A stretch of DNA of 64,000 nt from assembly GCA_027886185.1 (NCBI GenBank), contig WOAB01000109.1, positions 4,692,501 through 4,756,500 on the forward strand. Reading direction: 5' to 3'. Position 1 is the stretch's first letter; each line of letters begins with the position of its first letter. The notes under the pieces were generated by a model. That model had not been told where the DNA came from, did not search any database, and was given only the letters and a program-made list of their open reading frames with translations. Below are positions 21,960 to 33,921 of the stretch, piece by piece. The translations under genes and the position numbers were made by a program. Source of the stretch: Rheum nobile. Its lineage: Eukaryota; Streptophyta; Magnoliopsida; Caryophyllales; Polygonaceae.

Positions 21960-22934
21960 AAGACCGTACTCGAAGAGTCGGTGGTGTTGGTGTCTGTTAG
22001 GGCTGAGGTTCCCGAATTGGAACCGGAAGCGGACCCAAGGGAAGACACAGAGGAAGAGGAGGAGCCGGCGCAGTACCTTGGAGGGTACTACGACGACGAC
22101 TTTTGAGCGGGAGTATTCGCCATCGAGGAAGATCCAGAGGAGGATCCCGAGGAGGATCCAGAAGAGGATCCCGAGGAGGATCCAGAAGAGGATCCCGAGG
22201 AGGATCCGGAAGAGGATCCGGAAGAAGACCCAGAGGAAGACCCGGAGATGGAATTTATCCTTCCGAGTCCGGTGTCGCCATTTGAGCGGGAGTATTCGCC
22301 ATTGTCCCCTGCCGCTTGGGAGACACTTAGTGGTGAAAATACCGCCAAGAGGAGGCCAGTGATGAGTCCTGACTCGCGACCGGTGTTTCGCCGGAGTCAG
22401 ATGGCTTCCTCTGAAGAGCGTCACCTGGTGGACGAGGCGGTTGAGCGTACTCGCTTGAGGGCAAGGCCGTGGGAGTCAATGGGTACAACGAGGGTGGTCC
22501 CGACTCAGTAGGCTAGGCCAAGGCCCCGAGTACTAGAGGAATGACTGGAGGAGTGGTCGAACGCCCTAGACGACATGGAGGAGAGGACATACGAGGCTGA
22601 GGTAGGTCTCTCCCGAATGATTGTGGAAGTCCGCAAACTCCAGGAGTATATCCGCCAAGCAAGATTGCTACTTGATCCTTTGTACGAGGTGAACAGGGCA
22701 GACTTCCAACCAGGATTTCTGGAGGAGTTTTGCCAATCACCAGGATCTGATGGGGCTGGACCAAGTGTTCCCGTGCCTAGAGAAAGGCCGAGGGCACCGA
22801 GGCCGAGGGATAAGCCGTGTGCTCCAGGGCCGAGTAGGTCAAGAAGTCCGATACCAGACTCCGATGGTGAACCCCGTGCGAAGAAGCAGTGCATGAGAGT
22901 TCCTGATTATTTGAAATGTTTCAAGGCGCCATGA
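21951..22934 (+). pseudogene. Extra ORF upstream of gag: acidic repeats, coiled coil, basic tail
   Basis: One reading frame runs from about 21951 to the stop at 22932, interrupted at 22104 (TGA), 22509 (TAG) and near 22542 (TGA, Trp-like context). Its parts are an acidic N-terminus, about ten EEDP repeats (22128-22242), a PVSPFEREYSP segment repeated around the acidic run, a likely coiled coil (DMEERTYEAEVGL ... RKLQEYIRQARLLLD) and a Pro/Arg-rich tail with a KK basic cluster resembling a nuclear signal. I recognise no family. Canonical chromoviruses have no ORF between LTR and gag, so this may be acquired or lineage-specific. Confidence 0.55.
22128..22242 (+). repeat. 12/24-bp tandem repeat coding EEDP
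   Basis: GAGGAGGATCCA and GAGGAGGATCCC alternate with GAAGAGGATCC. In the gag frame this is an (E-E-D-P) run. The antisense reads Ser-rich and is not a gene. Confidence 0.85.
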
Positions 22935-23230
22935 TTAGGCCAGTGCCGAGTTTGGCAGTTTCTTTCTAGTATTTCAGTGTTCGTTTTGATAAGCATGGTA
23001 GTCTCCGAGCAATTTTGTCTTGCCGCTCGGGAGATTCCTTTTGTAACCCTTTCAAACTCAGTTTGAGTTCATCAATGAAAGTTTACCAAGTTTGATCTAT
23101 TCTAAGTTGACTTTATACGTTGTACATATTGGAATGTTATTAATGTTATAAAGTACTTGGAATTTGATCGGTAAACACAAGGAATACCATTCGTGTTGGT
23201 GCTGGGCCAAGTAATGACCCCAAACCAAAT
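22935..23230 (+). other. Untranslated gap between extra ORF and gag
   Basis: No ORF or repeat. It is moderately AT-rich and contains no PBS-like sequence. Confidence 0.5.
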
Positions 23231-24592
23231 GTGAGGAATGTCGCAAACCCTTTGGATGAGAACGAGTCAGTTTCTCACAACAATCCGGGGAGCAATGACC
23301 AAGTTCTGGTCAACGCTTCAGTAGTGTTTGACGATGCTGCAATTGAGGCTATTCGGGGGATTGTGATGCAAGCAATCACCGATATCATGCGACCAATCGC
23401 GCCTCAGGCACAAGGTGTGCTAATTCCTCCTGTTGTTCCGAGATTCAAGGAGCCAGCTATCCATGTACCTCATGAGGAAGCTGTCAGGAACAGAGGCAAC
23501 TATGGCCGGGCACTGAAGGCCATAAGCTCTATGAGGCCTGATAGCTATGATGGAAAGGGAGAGCCAGTCAGGGTGGCATATTGGTTCTCGCACATGGAAC
23601 GACTATTCCGAAACGTCGAGTGCACAGAAGCTGAGAAGGTGCACATTGCTTCCCTTCAACTGAAGGAGGTGGCTAGCGAGTGGTGGGAAGGCACCAGTCT
23701 AGCTGATCACCCTGGATTGAACTGGGGAATGTTCAAGGCGAAGATGACTGATCGATTCTTTTCCCGAGCTATGAGGGAAGAGAAGCATAAGGAGTTTCTC
23801 TATCCAAGGACGGTTGGATTGAAAGTGACTGAGCTTGCGGCCAAGTTCAATCACCTGTTACAGTATGTTGGGCCGAAGGTGTCCAGTGAGGAACAGAAGA
23901 TCTGGCATTTCCATGAGTGGATGAACCCAGATATTAAGCCACTGATGGTGCGTCATGGATGCTCTACTCTGGAGCAGTACGTGGATGCATCGTATAAGTT
24001 GGAGGTGACTCTAGAAGAGTCGGCTAAGAAGCACAATCGCTAGAGGCCGGCACAGAGCCAGCCTCAGGCAACTGGATTCAAGCGACCCGCGCCACCGTCT
24101 AACTTTGCCAAATCTGGTCGGGCGAGAACAGAGATGACTCATGGAGGGTCTACGCAACGTTCGGGTCAAGGCAAGAATCCGATCCAGTGCTACAACTGTG
24201 GTACACCCGGGCACAAGAGTAATGAGTGTCCGAAGGAAAGGAAGACGTGCTTTGGCTGCGGGAAGGTGGGGCACTTGCAGACGTTTTGTCCGCAGAGGAG
24301 GCAGAAAGGAGCTGAGTCACAACAAGGGTCCGTTAATCATAACAACCGACCCATATTCAGACCAGTGGAGGCTCCTAGTCTTTCAACGCAGACAACTGCG
24401 CATAACAAGGGGAAAACCACAGCTGCTTCAGGAGGTCAAGGTCAGCGACTCTACGAGATGCGTGAGGCTGATGGACCCAATGCTCCTATAGCTCAAGGTA
24501 CTCTATACCTTCATTCTTCTCCTGTGTGTATACTTTTTGATTCGGGTGCTACCCATTCTTTTGTTTCGGAGAGTTGTGTCAGTGAGCTCTAA
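23231..24592 (+). pseudogene. Tekay gag and start of protease
   Basis: The ATG at 23231 opens a 270-codon capsid region with the Gypsy gag core (WFSHMERLFRNVECTEAEKV, then ASEWWEG). After one TAG at 24041 the same frame continues through two CCHC knuckles, CYNCGTPGHKSNEC and CFGCGKVGHLQTFC, that would bind genomic RNA. The protease active site LFDSGATHSF follows near 24535. The frame ends at TAA 24590. Two zinc knuckles are unusual but not unknown for chromovirus gag. Confidence 0.87.
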
Positions 24593-26515
24593 TTAGTATG
24601 CAATGAGGTTTATGAGTCTTTCGTAGTCAATCTTCCCAATGGTGAACATTTAGTAGGATCCAAACGTCTGTCAAAATTTCTGATTACCATCCAGGGTAAG
24701 AAGTTAGAAGCAGATTTGATCTGTATAGCCATGGCTCCATACGACATTATTCTCGGTATGGATTGGCTGACGCGTCACGGGGCGGTGATCGATTTCAACT
24801 CAAGGACTGTGACGGTGTCATCTGGGGGCCAGTTCATATGCAAATTCAAGGGTCGCAATGACGCTGATAACGGCAAGCTCATCAATGCGATGGTTGCATT
24901 TAAGCTACTTCGACAAGGATGTGTCGGGTACCTATGCTACCTGGACGAGCCCAAGAAAGATGAGCCTTCAATTCTAGATATTCCGGTCATTTGTGAGTTC
25001 CCGGATGTCTTTCCGGAGGAGATTCCTGGTTTACCCCCGAGTCGTGACGTGGAGTTTACAATCGATCTCGAGCCTGGTACCGCGCCAATCTCCAAGGCAT
25101 CGTACCGGATGGCTCCAACGGAGATGCAAGAGTTGAAGAAGCAACTCGAGGACCTTCTTGGCAAAGGTTACATAAGGCCGAGCGCATCACCTTGGGGCAC
25201 TCCTGTATTTTTTGTCAAGAAGAAGGATGGATCGTTCCGACTTTGTATCGACTATCGAGAGTTGAATAAAGTCACGATCAAGAACAAGTATCCGTTGCCA
25301 AGGATTGATGATCTGTTGGATCAATTGCAAGGAGCAAAAGTCTTTTCCAAGATCGATCTGAGATCTGGTTACCATCAGCTCAGGATTCATGAGGAAGACA
25401 TTCCGAGGACTGCTTTCCGGACAAGATATGGACACTATGAGTTCATAGTCACGCCATCTGGACTTACTAATGCTCCAGCAGTATTCATGGATCTGATGCA
25501 TCGCTGTTTCCACCAATATCTGGATAAGTTCGTGGTGGTCTTCATCGACGATATTTTGATCTATTCCCCGAGCAAGGAGGCTCACGAAGAACATCTTCGG
25601 ATCACCTTGTCAGTCCTTAGACAGAATAGGCTTTATGAAAAGTTGTCTAAGTGTGACTTCTGGATCAAAGAAGTGGCTTTCTTAGGCCATGTGATCAATG
25701 AGAATGGGGTTATGGTGGATCCCCAGAAGATTGAAGCGGTAGCCGACTGGAAGCGGCCTCAGAATGTGAAGGAGGTGCGCAGTTTCTTAGGACTTGCTGG
25801 ATATTATAGACGGTTCGTAGAGGGATTTTCCAAAATCGCTCTACCTATGACCAGTTTGCTTCACAAGGTCCACAAGAAGTTTGTCTGGGATGACAAGTGC
25901 GAGGCCAGTTTTCAAAAATTGAAGCAGTGTCTGACCTCCGCACCGGTTTTGGCGCTACCAGAAGGGAATGATGGTTATGTGGTCTATAGTGATGCTTCAA
26001 AGAATGGGTTAGGGTGCGTACTGATGCAGAAAGGGAAAGTTATTGTGTACGCATCTCAGCAATTGAAAACCTATAAGGCAAACTATCCGACGCATGATCT
26101 GGAGTTAACAGCTATAGTATTTGCGTTGAAGATTTGGAGACACTATGTCTATGGTTTGAGGTGCCAAGTCTTCACCGATCATAAGAGTCTCAAGTACGTG
26201 TTCACTCAGAAGGAGCTGAATATGAGACAACGTCGCTGGTTAGAGCTACTCAAAGACTACGACATCGAGTTGCTGTATCATCCGGGCAAGGCTAATGTAG
26301 TAGCCGATGCATTGAGCCGGAAGACACCGCACGAGACTATAGTGGCTCTACTCACTGCTCAGACCAAGCTGAACCAAGGGTTGTGCGAGATTGAAGTCTT
26401 GTACAATCAACGTCGAGGATACCTGAGTATGTTTGAGATTCAGGCTACACTACTTGGTCAAATCAGGGAAAAGCAGGTTGACGACGTGGTCTTGGTAAAG
26501 CTCCCGGATTCGTGA
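24593..26515 (+). pseudogene. Tekay protease end, reverse transcriptase and RNase H
   Basis: The frame is the same as gag and is open from 24593 to 26515. It shows IILGMDWL (protease end), FPEEIPGLPPSRDVEF, a full RT with CIDYRELNK and the active site FIDD (25541-25552), then RNase H (VYSDASKNGLGCVLMQ, TDHKSLKYVFTQ) and ADALSRK. The RT-RNase H part looks intact. A shift near 26500 moves the following integrase into the next frame. Confidence 0.9.
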
Positions 26516-27861
26516 TTCAGGAGGATGGATCACTCTGGTTTCAGGACCGGATTTGTGTGCCTGACGTAGATGGTCTTCGCCAGTTGGTGATGAAGGAGGC
26601 CCATTCGTCAGCTTATTCTATACATCCAGGCTCTAGCAAGATGTACAAGGACCTCAGAAAGAAGTTCTGGTGGCCCAACATGAAGTGGGATGTAGCGGAA
26701 TTTGTGGCGAAATGCTTGACTTGTCAGAAAGTCAAGATAGAACACCTTAGACCAGGTGGCGAATTGCTACCTCTTCCAGTGCCAGAATAGAAATGGGAGG
26801 ATATCGCTATGGATTTCATCACAGGGTTGCCTAAGACTCAGACTCAAAAGGATGCTATATGGGTAATCATTGATAGGCTCACGAAGAGTGCTCACTTTGT
26901 GGCTATCAAGTCAACATGGGGAACCTAGAAGCTCTCAGAAGTGTTCCTACATGAAATTGTCTGTTTGCATGGTACTCCAAAGACCATTGTATCAGAGCGT
27001 GATGGCCGATTCATGTCGAGATTCTGAAAGGAACTCCACAAGGCCATGGGAACCGAGTTGAGGTTCAGTACTGCGTTTCATCCTCAGACGGATGGACAAT
27101 CTGAGAGGACCATCCAGACCTTGGAAGATATGCTGAGAGCTTGTGTACTTGATCGTCCGACTAGCTGGGAGAACAGCCTAAGTCTAATTGAGTTCACGTA
27201 CAACAATAGCTGGCATGCTACCATAAAGATGGCTCCATTCGAAGCTTTGTACGATCGAAGATGCATATCTCCAATTGGTTGGGATGAGAATGCCGACAAG
27301 GTTCTGCTCGGACCAGAATTAGTCGAAAGGACTGCTTCGGACATTGCGTTGATTAGACAGAGGATGTTGACAACTCAAAGTCGACAGAAGTCTTACGCAG
27401 ATCTGAAGCGCAGGAATGTCGAATTTGAGGTTGGTGACAAGGTGTTTGTCAGGGTGTCACCATCCAAGGGCGTGTTCAGGTTCGGCAAGCGTGGGAAGCT
27501 TAACCCTCGCTATGTGGGACCGTTTGAGATCCTTGATAGGGTGGGGTCTCTAGCGTATCGTTTGGCATTGCCGCCATCGGCACATCCGATGCATAACGTG
27601 TTCCACGTGTCCTTGTTGAGAAAGTACGTACCAGATATGTCTCATGTGCTGAGTTATGATGACATCGAGATTCAGGCAAATGGTACCTACGAAGAGATAC
27701 TTGTGCATATTCTCGAGCGTCGCGAGAAGCAATTGCGGAACAAGGTAGTACCATTAGTACGGATTCTTTGGTCCAAGGCTGGATCTGAAGAGGTTACTTG
27801 GGAAACCTGGGAGACTGAGGAGGATATGCTTAGCTGTTTTCCCGAGCTGGTTTCGGCCTAG
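26512..27861 (+). pseudogene. Tekay integrase with C-terminal chromodomain
   Basis: The integrase zinc finger (H-H ... CLTCQKVK) is followed by D in AMDFITGLP, D in VSERDGRF and E in QTDGQSERTIQTLED. In-frame stops are at 26788 and 27028, where Trp is expected, and at 26926. The end YEEILVHILERREKQLR ... VRILWSKAGSEEVTWETWETEEDML is a chromodomain, which in chromoviruses directs integration to modified histones. It terminates at 27861. Confidence 0.88.
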
Positions 27862-27966
27862 TTTCGGGGTCGAAACCTTTTTAAGGGGGTAGTGTTATAA
27901 TGCCTCGCTTTTTTTGGTTTATTCGGCCAAGTTTCGGGGTCGAAACTTCTTTTAAGGGAGAGGTGA
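27862..27966 (+). promoter_or_regulatory. Duplicated Tekay polypurine tract region
   Basis: GTTTCGGGGTCGAAAC followed by a purine run occurs twice (about 27860-27888 and 27930-27962). The first is followed by TGTTATAATGCCTCGC, which looks like a variant LTR start, the second by the real LTR start TGTAATACCCCTC. The element therefore carries a relic of a second 3' border. Confidence 0.7.
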
Positions 27967-30324
27967 TGTAATACCCCTCATTTTTAGTAAGGGTATTTGG
28001 GTAATTTTACCAACCCTCATCCTGTGATCGTATCATTTTTGGAGAAGTTCGAATTTCTGTATCGAGATTGATCTATGTAAAATCCCCTGAGTGATATAAA
28101 ATACATTCGACGTATTTTTCGGGTTTTAGAATATTTGTTTGGGTACAAATATATTTAATCCGGGGTTTAAACCCCACGCCAAACCTTTCCCCGGGCAAAT
28201 AGACCCGGAAAAGGCATTTCCGCGACCGCGGCAGCATTTCCCCGACCGCGGAAATGTGGGTTTCAGAATGGCTGGGCATAGGAATTTTCCACGACCGCGG
28301 AAAACTCCAACACGCCAACGTCGCATCGTCTGACTCCTCGCCGTTCGTGCCACCGTCGATCTTCTGGCTGGCCGTTGATCCGGGCTGGGGGAGATCCTTC
28401 CTTGGCCTCTAAAAGGAGCTCGATCTGGAGGGTTGAAGGGCACTCCATCTGATCAATCCCTCTCAGAATCTCTCTCGTTTTTCTTGTTCGCCGGAGGTCG
28501 AAGCTCTCGCCGGAAATCTTCAAGCTTTCGTCGGAGCTCTTGTTGGAGGTGGTGGTGCTCTTAAGGTGGTGCATTGGAGGTGCAAGGTGCCCAGGAGTCG
28601 AGCCCCACCCGAATCGAGCCCCATCGCGTCACCCCCAGTGAGATTTCTCCCATTCTGAGTCGTCGGAGTTCATGTCCGCGACCGCGGACATGAACAGCCG
28701 CGACCACGGCTGTGACATAGGCGACCGCGTTCACGGCCACTGTCATCTGTGCTCGCGGACACTAGTTCTCGACGACCGCGTCAGTGCCCACCGCGACCGC
28801 GGATTGCCTGGGCAATCACGATCGTGGCTTTGGGCTTGTCGGTCTCGGTCGGGGGCTTCGTTCCTTCGATTTGGTTCGTTCCTTCTTCGATTCGTATCAT
28901 TTTAAATGTCGAATCGAACCTAGGGTTTCATTATGGGTCGTTCCGTAGGAATCTGTAATCCGAGTTCTATTCCCGTTCCGGACCCAGAAACCCGTCTTCG
29001 TCAGTCGTTCGTCTAATCTAAGGCAAGTGGCGGTTCGCTCTTGCTTATCATTCCATATTTCTATTAATTATCAATTGTTTTAATTGTTAATTAAATGGGA
29101 TGAATATTGTTTTCGTTGGGAACAGTTTTGATAAACGTATTTGATACGATTAAAAGAGATATTATAATAGGTTGTATATACTGCTAGAAACAACGCTATT
29201 ATAGATATATATATTGTTGCCATGATGGCATTGATGTGGATTATGATGTGGTTTTAACTGTTTAGTTAGAACGAGTATTCGTAGGAACGCTATGTACCTT
29301 GTGAGGTCTAGTTGTTTCTTTATAACTGGTGCTAGGAGGATTATTTCCCTAGTTCTCTCTTTGGTCATGACCATACCCTTACTCAGGGTTTGTGCACACA
29401 GTTGGTGCCGATTCTCGGGATTTATTCCCTTCAATATCTCTCGCGATGAGATGATATATAAAAGCTTATAACGTAAATGTTCGCTTTGTCACTAAAATAA
29501 CATAAGTGCCGCTATGCACATAATTAATGAACCTTGGGCGAGGAGTACAACTTGGAAACTCGTCTGGACTTCGACTAAAGTAAGTCCTCCTTCCAAATCT
29601 GAATTCGCATTACGCGGTGAGGTTGGTCGTGGACCCAAATGGGCAAGTCTTTTTAAACGCTTGTGTGAAACTGTAATGTTCCCGAACACTTGTCATACTT
29701 TCCGTTAAGACTCAATCTCTTGGAGTCTTCTCTTCATATGTTTCCTTTAGACTCGATCTTTAGGAGTCTTCTCTTGATCATTCTACTTTGAATCATTCTG
29801 TAGAGGTATTGAGGTTTACTATCGTCATCGGCTTTCATTCGAGAAGCGATGGGTCGAACCTAATACGCCTACCTTAGAACCTTTCTGTTTTACCCTTGCA
29901 TAGTCTTTCATTAGACTAACCAACCGGGTTTTATTCCTTGCATGGTTGGCTGGTGTCATCCGTCTCATACGGCACATCAGGTAAACTCCCGTTCCATGAA
30001 GGCTAGAAACGACGATGAAGGCAGATGGAGTTTTTAAAGAGTTTTATCAAGGTTGAGATCTTAAGCGGGTGATCGCTTCGATCAAGACAATTTGTTGTTT
30101 ATTTAAAAGACTTCGGGTGTATTGAAACATATTATGTATTTTGATCGTATTTGGAATTATGGATGTAATTCCGAGACTTTGATTTAATCAAATGTTATGA
30201 CATTTCGTATTAAATGTTGTTTTATGATTTGTATAAATTGGTTAAAGCCTTGGGTGGCTTTGGATGTGGAATCTGAGGTCAATGGCGGTAATACTTTCAA
30301 GGTTATATATTTGGGGGTGTTACA
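27967..30324 (+). repeat. Tekay 3' LTR, complete
   Basis: 2358 bp, TGTAATACCCC ... GGGGGTGTTACA, followed by AGTAT. It contains the same GC hairpins as the 5' copy, including a perfect version at 28671-28692 where the 5' LTR has one mismatch. Confidence 0.92.
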
Positions 30325-31575
30325 AGTATGAAGCCAAGGGGCGTAACAGAGGACCCAATCAAGCTGAGGGCATTTCCTTTCTCTCTGAAGGTGTCGGCCA
30401 ATGACTGGTTCTACTATCTAGCTTCAGGAAGCATTGATACATGGGCAAAGATGAAGAAAGCCTTTATGGAGAAGTACTTTCCTACAACAAAGCTCAATAG
30501 CCTGAAGAATAATACCAGCAACATTGAACAATATGCTACGAAGACTTTGTATGAGTACTATGAGAGATTCAAGAGGTTAATTTCAAGTTGCCCATACCAT
30601 GGTTATTCGGACCAAGACCTTGTTCTATATCTGTATGGTAGGCTTCTTGACGATGAGCGTAGAATGGTGAACGCAGCCTGTGACGGTAACATTCTAAATA
30701 AAACTGCAGCTGCAACATTTGAGATGTTTTCTAAGCTATCTGAAGGCTCAAGGCATTTCAACAAGAGAGTAATCTCCCACGCAACAGAGGCCGCAGACTG
30801 TCATCCATCATCTTCACTGCAATCTGATGTGAATGAGTTGAAGGAGATGATGAAGCATTTTATGGTGCAAGGAAGTCCACAACAAGTCAAGGCCTGTGGC
30901 ATCTGTTTTGACACGTTACACCCTACTGATGCGTGTCCAACACTGCAAGAACCTATCGCTGAAGTGAATGCTGTGGGAGGTTTCGAACCTTCTAGACCAA
31001 GATATGACCCATACTCCAACACTTACAATCCTGGGTGGAGAGATCACCCTAATTTGAGATATGGGAACCAGCGGAACCATCAGAACCCGCAGTTCAATCA
31101 GTGACATCAGCAATTTCAGCAGCCTGGAGGTCAACAACAACAACCATTCAGACTATCGTATGATCCTAGACCTCAAGGACAGAGTTCGAGTTCATCTATG
31201 TCTACAGAAGACATGATAAAGGCCCTTGCGCAGAACATGACCACCATGACTCAGAATGTGACTACAATACAAAGAAATTTTGCGCAATTTCAACAAGAGA
31301 CCAGGTCAAGCATTCAGAATCTGGAGAATCAGGTTGGTCAAATCTCTTTAGCGGTAAGCAAACTGGAGGCTAGGGAGGCGAGTAAGCTACCATCTCAGAC
31401 GGAGTTGAACCCGAGACAGAATGTGAGTGCAATCATGTTGAGAAGTGGGAGGAAGCTAAACGAAACAATGGAGAACAATGTCCTCTTAGCTGAAAGGGAC
31501 GAATTATATGAAGAGACGAAAGCTGCAAACAATGAAATTCCTGCAGAAACCAGTCGAGAGAAACCGCGACCGTAG
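30325..31575 (+). pseudogene. Family B gag, copy 1, C-terminal part
   Basis: It resumes after the Tekay element with SMKPRGVTEDPIKL and the retrotrans_gag core (STWAKMKKAFMEKYFPTTKL-like, YYERFKRLISSCPYHG). It continues with the Cys block ACGICFDTLHPTDAC, a Gln-rich linker, the coiled coil and NPRQNVSAIMLRSGRKL. Compared with copy 2, TGA at 31102 and TAG at 31573 are substitutions of CGG and CAG. The part after 31575 runs into GC hairpins at 31630-31775. Confidence 0.85.
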
Positions 31576-32002
31576 TTTGTTCACATAAGAGATACTACAG
31601 GGAGACGGTTCTGCAGAAGCAAGTAAGAAAGCAGACCCGCGATCGCGGGTGGAAAACCGCAATCGCGGTTTTACCTCAGAAGAAGAACTGCGGCCTACAA
31701 CAGAACGAAGCAGCGACCGCGGGAAAGTTATAGAAAGCCACCAAGAGGAACCGCGACCGCGGTTTTGTTATAGATTGCCAAGATAGTTATGTTCGTCCGG
31801 ATTTTCCTCCCTTTGGATCACAGAAGCCAATTCCACCATTCCCTGAGGCGCTGAAAGATACAAGAAGGCTGTAGAATGACAAAGAGATTTTCGAAACCTT
31901 CAGTAAGTGTGAGGTAAACATTCCCTTGCTTAAATTGATTAAAAGCATTCCTCACTATGCAAAGTTTCTGAAAGAACTGTGTATAATTAAGAGAAATCAA
32001 AA

Positions 32003-32521
32003 GTGAAAAGCAAGAAGAAGGTTAAAGTTAGTGAACATGTATATGCTGTGTTGCAAAAGCGAATGCCTAAGAAGTGTGATGACACTGGCATGTTTAGTAT
32101 TCCTTATACGATAGGTGACACCAAGTTTGAACGAGCCATGCTAGATCTAGGTGCATCTATTAATGTGTTGCCTTACTCTTTATATGAATCTTTGGGGTTA
32201 GGACCATTGCATGAAACTGGGACGGTGATTCAGTTAGCTGATTTGTCTAATGTTTATGGAGTAGTAGATGACGTCCTTATGAAGGTTGATAATTTGTTTT
32301 TTCCTGCTGATTTCTTTGTGATGGATATGGGAAATGACAAGCATGCAAGCCCTGTTATGTTAGGTAGGCCATTTCTTAACACCGCCAATACCAAAATTGA
32401 TGTGAGTAGTGGTTCACTTACAATGGAATTTGATGGTGAAAGGGTAGAATACAACATCTATGATGCTAAGAAACACCCTCCTGATAATGATTCTATGAGT
32501 TCTGTTGATGTGATAACTTAA
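32003..32521 (+). pseudogene. Family B protease, copy 1
   Basis: The 172-codon ORF contains MFSIPYTIGDTKFERAMLDLGAS, the Athila-type aspartic protease with DLGA in place of DSGA, then INVLPYSLYESLGLG and the end DKHASPVMLGRPFL and KKHPPD. It is open from 32003 but lies downstream of the broken gag. No reverse transcriptase follows: 32522 onward is non-coding to the PPT. Confidence 0.82.
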
Positions 32522-33921
32522 GTTGATCTGCAAGGCACTATGTCGAGCCACGACATTAACCAAGGCGTTGCTCGGGAGGCAACCCGAGGTATGAAGTCTG
32601 TTTTCTTGTCACTTGTTTTCTTTTTCTTCTGTTATTAGTTTTCCTTGTTGCGTTTTTAGACTACCTTGCAGGAAAAGAGGCCCTCGCTGACAAAGCCACG
32701 ACCGCGGCCTAAAAACCGCGATCGCGGCCTTGCTTTGTACTGAAAGGATGAAGCCGGAGCAAAAAATCAAAAAAATAAATAAAAAAATTTCGCGGGCGCA
32801 GGTGAAAACCGCGATCGCGGCCCAACTTTATTCCGCTGCTGAGATGATGGAACGACATGCTTTAGCTGATGAGGAGGAGATGTAGCCTGGGATTTTATTT
32901 GAAAACTGATGATGGCACGACATGATATAGCTAATGAGGAGGAGATTCAAGAGGCACCGCCTGATATATGTTCGCGATGGAGAGACAGTATGAGGCCGCT
33001 GACACAGTGAGGCATGCACTTCGAGTGGTCCTGCAGAACCAGGTAGACAGTATGGGGAGTAGATTGCTGAGCTTGATGAGGACGTGCGGATGCTCCGAGA
33101 TCAGTCGTTGGTGCAGTGCTCTTACAGCAAGCATTGGGACGCCTTTGCTTCACACAGGTGAAAGGCATATAGGGGACCGACAACCGATGGGCTTAATTTC
33201 ATTGCCTCCCGCCATGGCACCAGAGACTATTGTTTCCATGATTTTCCACCGCCACGCCTGCCACGACATCCGAGACACAGACCACCTCGGCATCACTAGT
33301 GGGTATTTTTCTTTCCCCCCAGAGTTTCATTTTTCGTCTTTCATTACATTGAGGACAATACAATATTTAAAGCTTGGGGGAGGGATTTGTACTTGCTGTT
33401 TATCTATATATATATATATATATATTTAAAAAAAGGAGAATAAATCTGGCTGAGCTGAAAACCCGAAAGGGCGGTTCAGGCAAAATTCAAGGGCCCGGAC
33501 CAACACTAGGCTGTGGTAATAAGAGGCTGAAGAGCGATGTGAGGATTGGTGAGCTCATCTGTGGAAAAATGAATGAGTGGCTAGGTGAAAACCCGAAAGG
33601 GCGCCTAGGCAATATGAGTGAAAAAAGAGGAGTGGTTACTAGGATTCATTCATTCTGGCGTGGCGACATAAGTGGTGGAGTTATAAGAAGGATTCGTGTA
33701 GGTCACTTTGGGAGTTATAGAAGATAAGCTTGGGGGAAGTACTCTGTTTTCCTTAAGGCTGGTGTGCTGTGTTTCTGTATTGGTGCTATGGAGATTCATG
33801 AGTAGGTGCGGTTCTTAGTGGAGAGTTTTGCTGTGCTTCCTGAGACATTGGGTATTTCATTGGAGGAGTAGGTTTCTATTAGCTTACTCGAGGACAAGCA
33901 AGGTCTAAGCATGGGGGAATT
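32522..33921 (+). other. Family B 3' non-coding region with hairpins and PPT
   Basis: 1.4 kb with no coding potential I trust. It holds three GC hairpins (32695-32820), an AT microsatellite (about 33403-33427), twin CCCGAAAGGG hairpins (33462-33471 and 33592-33601) and the PPT GCATGGGGGAATT (33909-33921) abutting LTR 2. The homologous region is deleted in the second interior. Confidence 0.7.

Larger units (their letters stand above)
19617..30324 (+). mobile_element. Nested Tekay/Del-type chromovirus (Ty3/Gypsy)
   Basis: LTRs at 19617-21911 and 27967-30324 are flanked by the duplication AGTAT (19612-19616 and 30325-30329), inside the gag of family B copy 1. The interior holds an extra acidic ORF, gag with two zinc knuckles, protease, reverse transcriptase, RNase H, integrase and a C-terminal chromodomain, in the Gypsy order. 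The 5' LTR lacks its last ~85 bp and no PBS remains, so this copy cannot prime cDNA. Several stops and a frameshift break the ORFs. The GLPPSRDVEF and FFVKKKDGSFR blocks and the chromodomain support Tekay/Del. Confidence 0.9.

Noticed and set aside
22088..22348. Ser/Gly-rich and Arg/Gly-rich ORFs
   Set aside because: Shadows of the EEDP-coding tandem repeat in other frames.
32968..33727. ORFs of 117-153 codons in the family B 3' region
   Set aside because: Cross an AT microsatellite and the hairpin pair; the region is non-coding in the related family A element.
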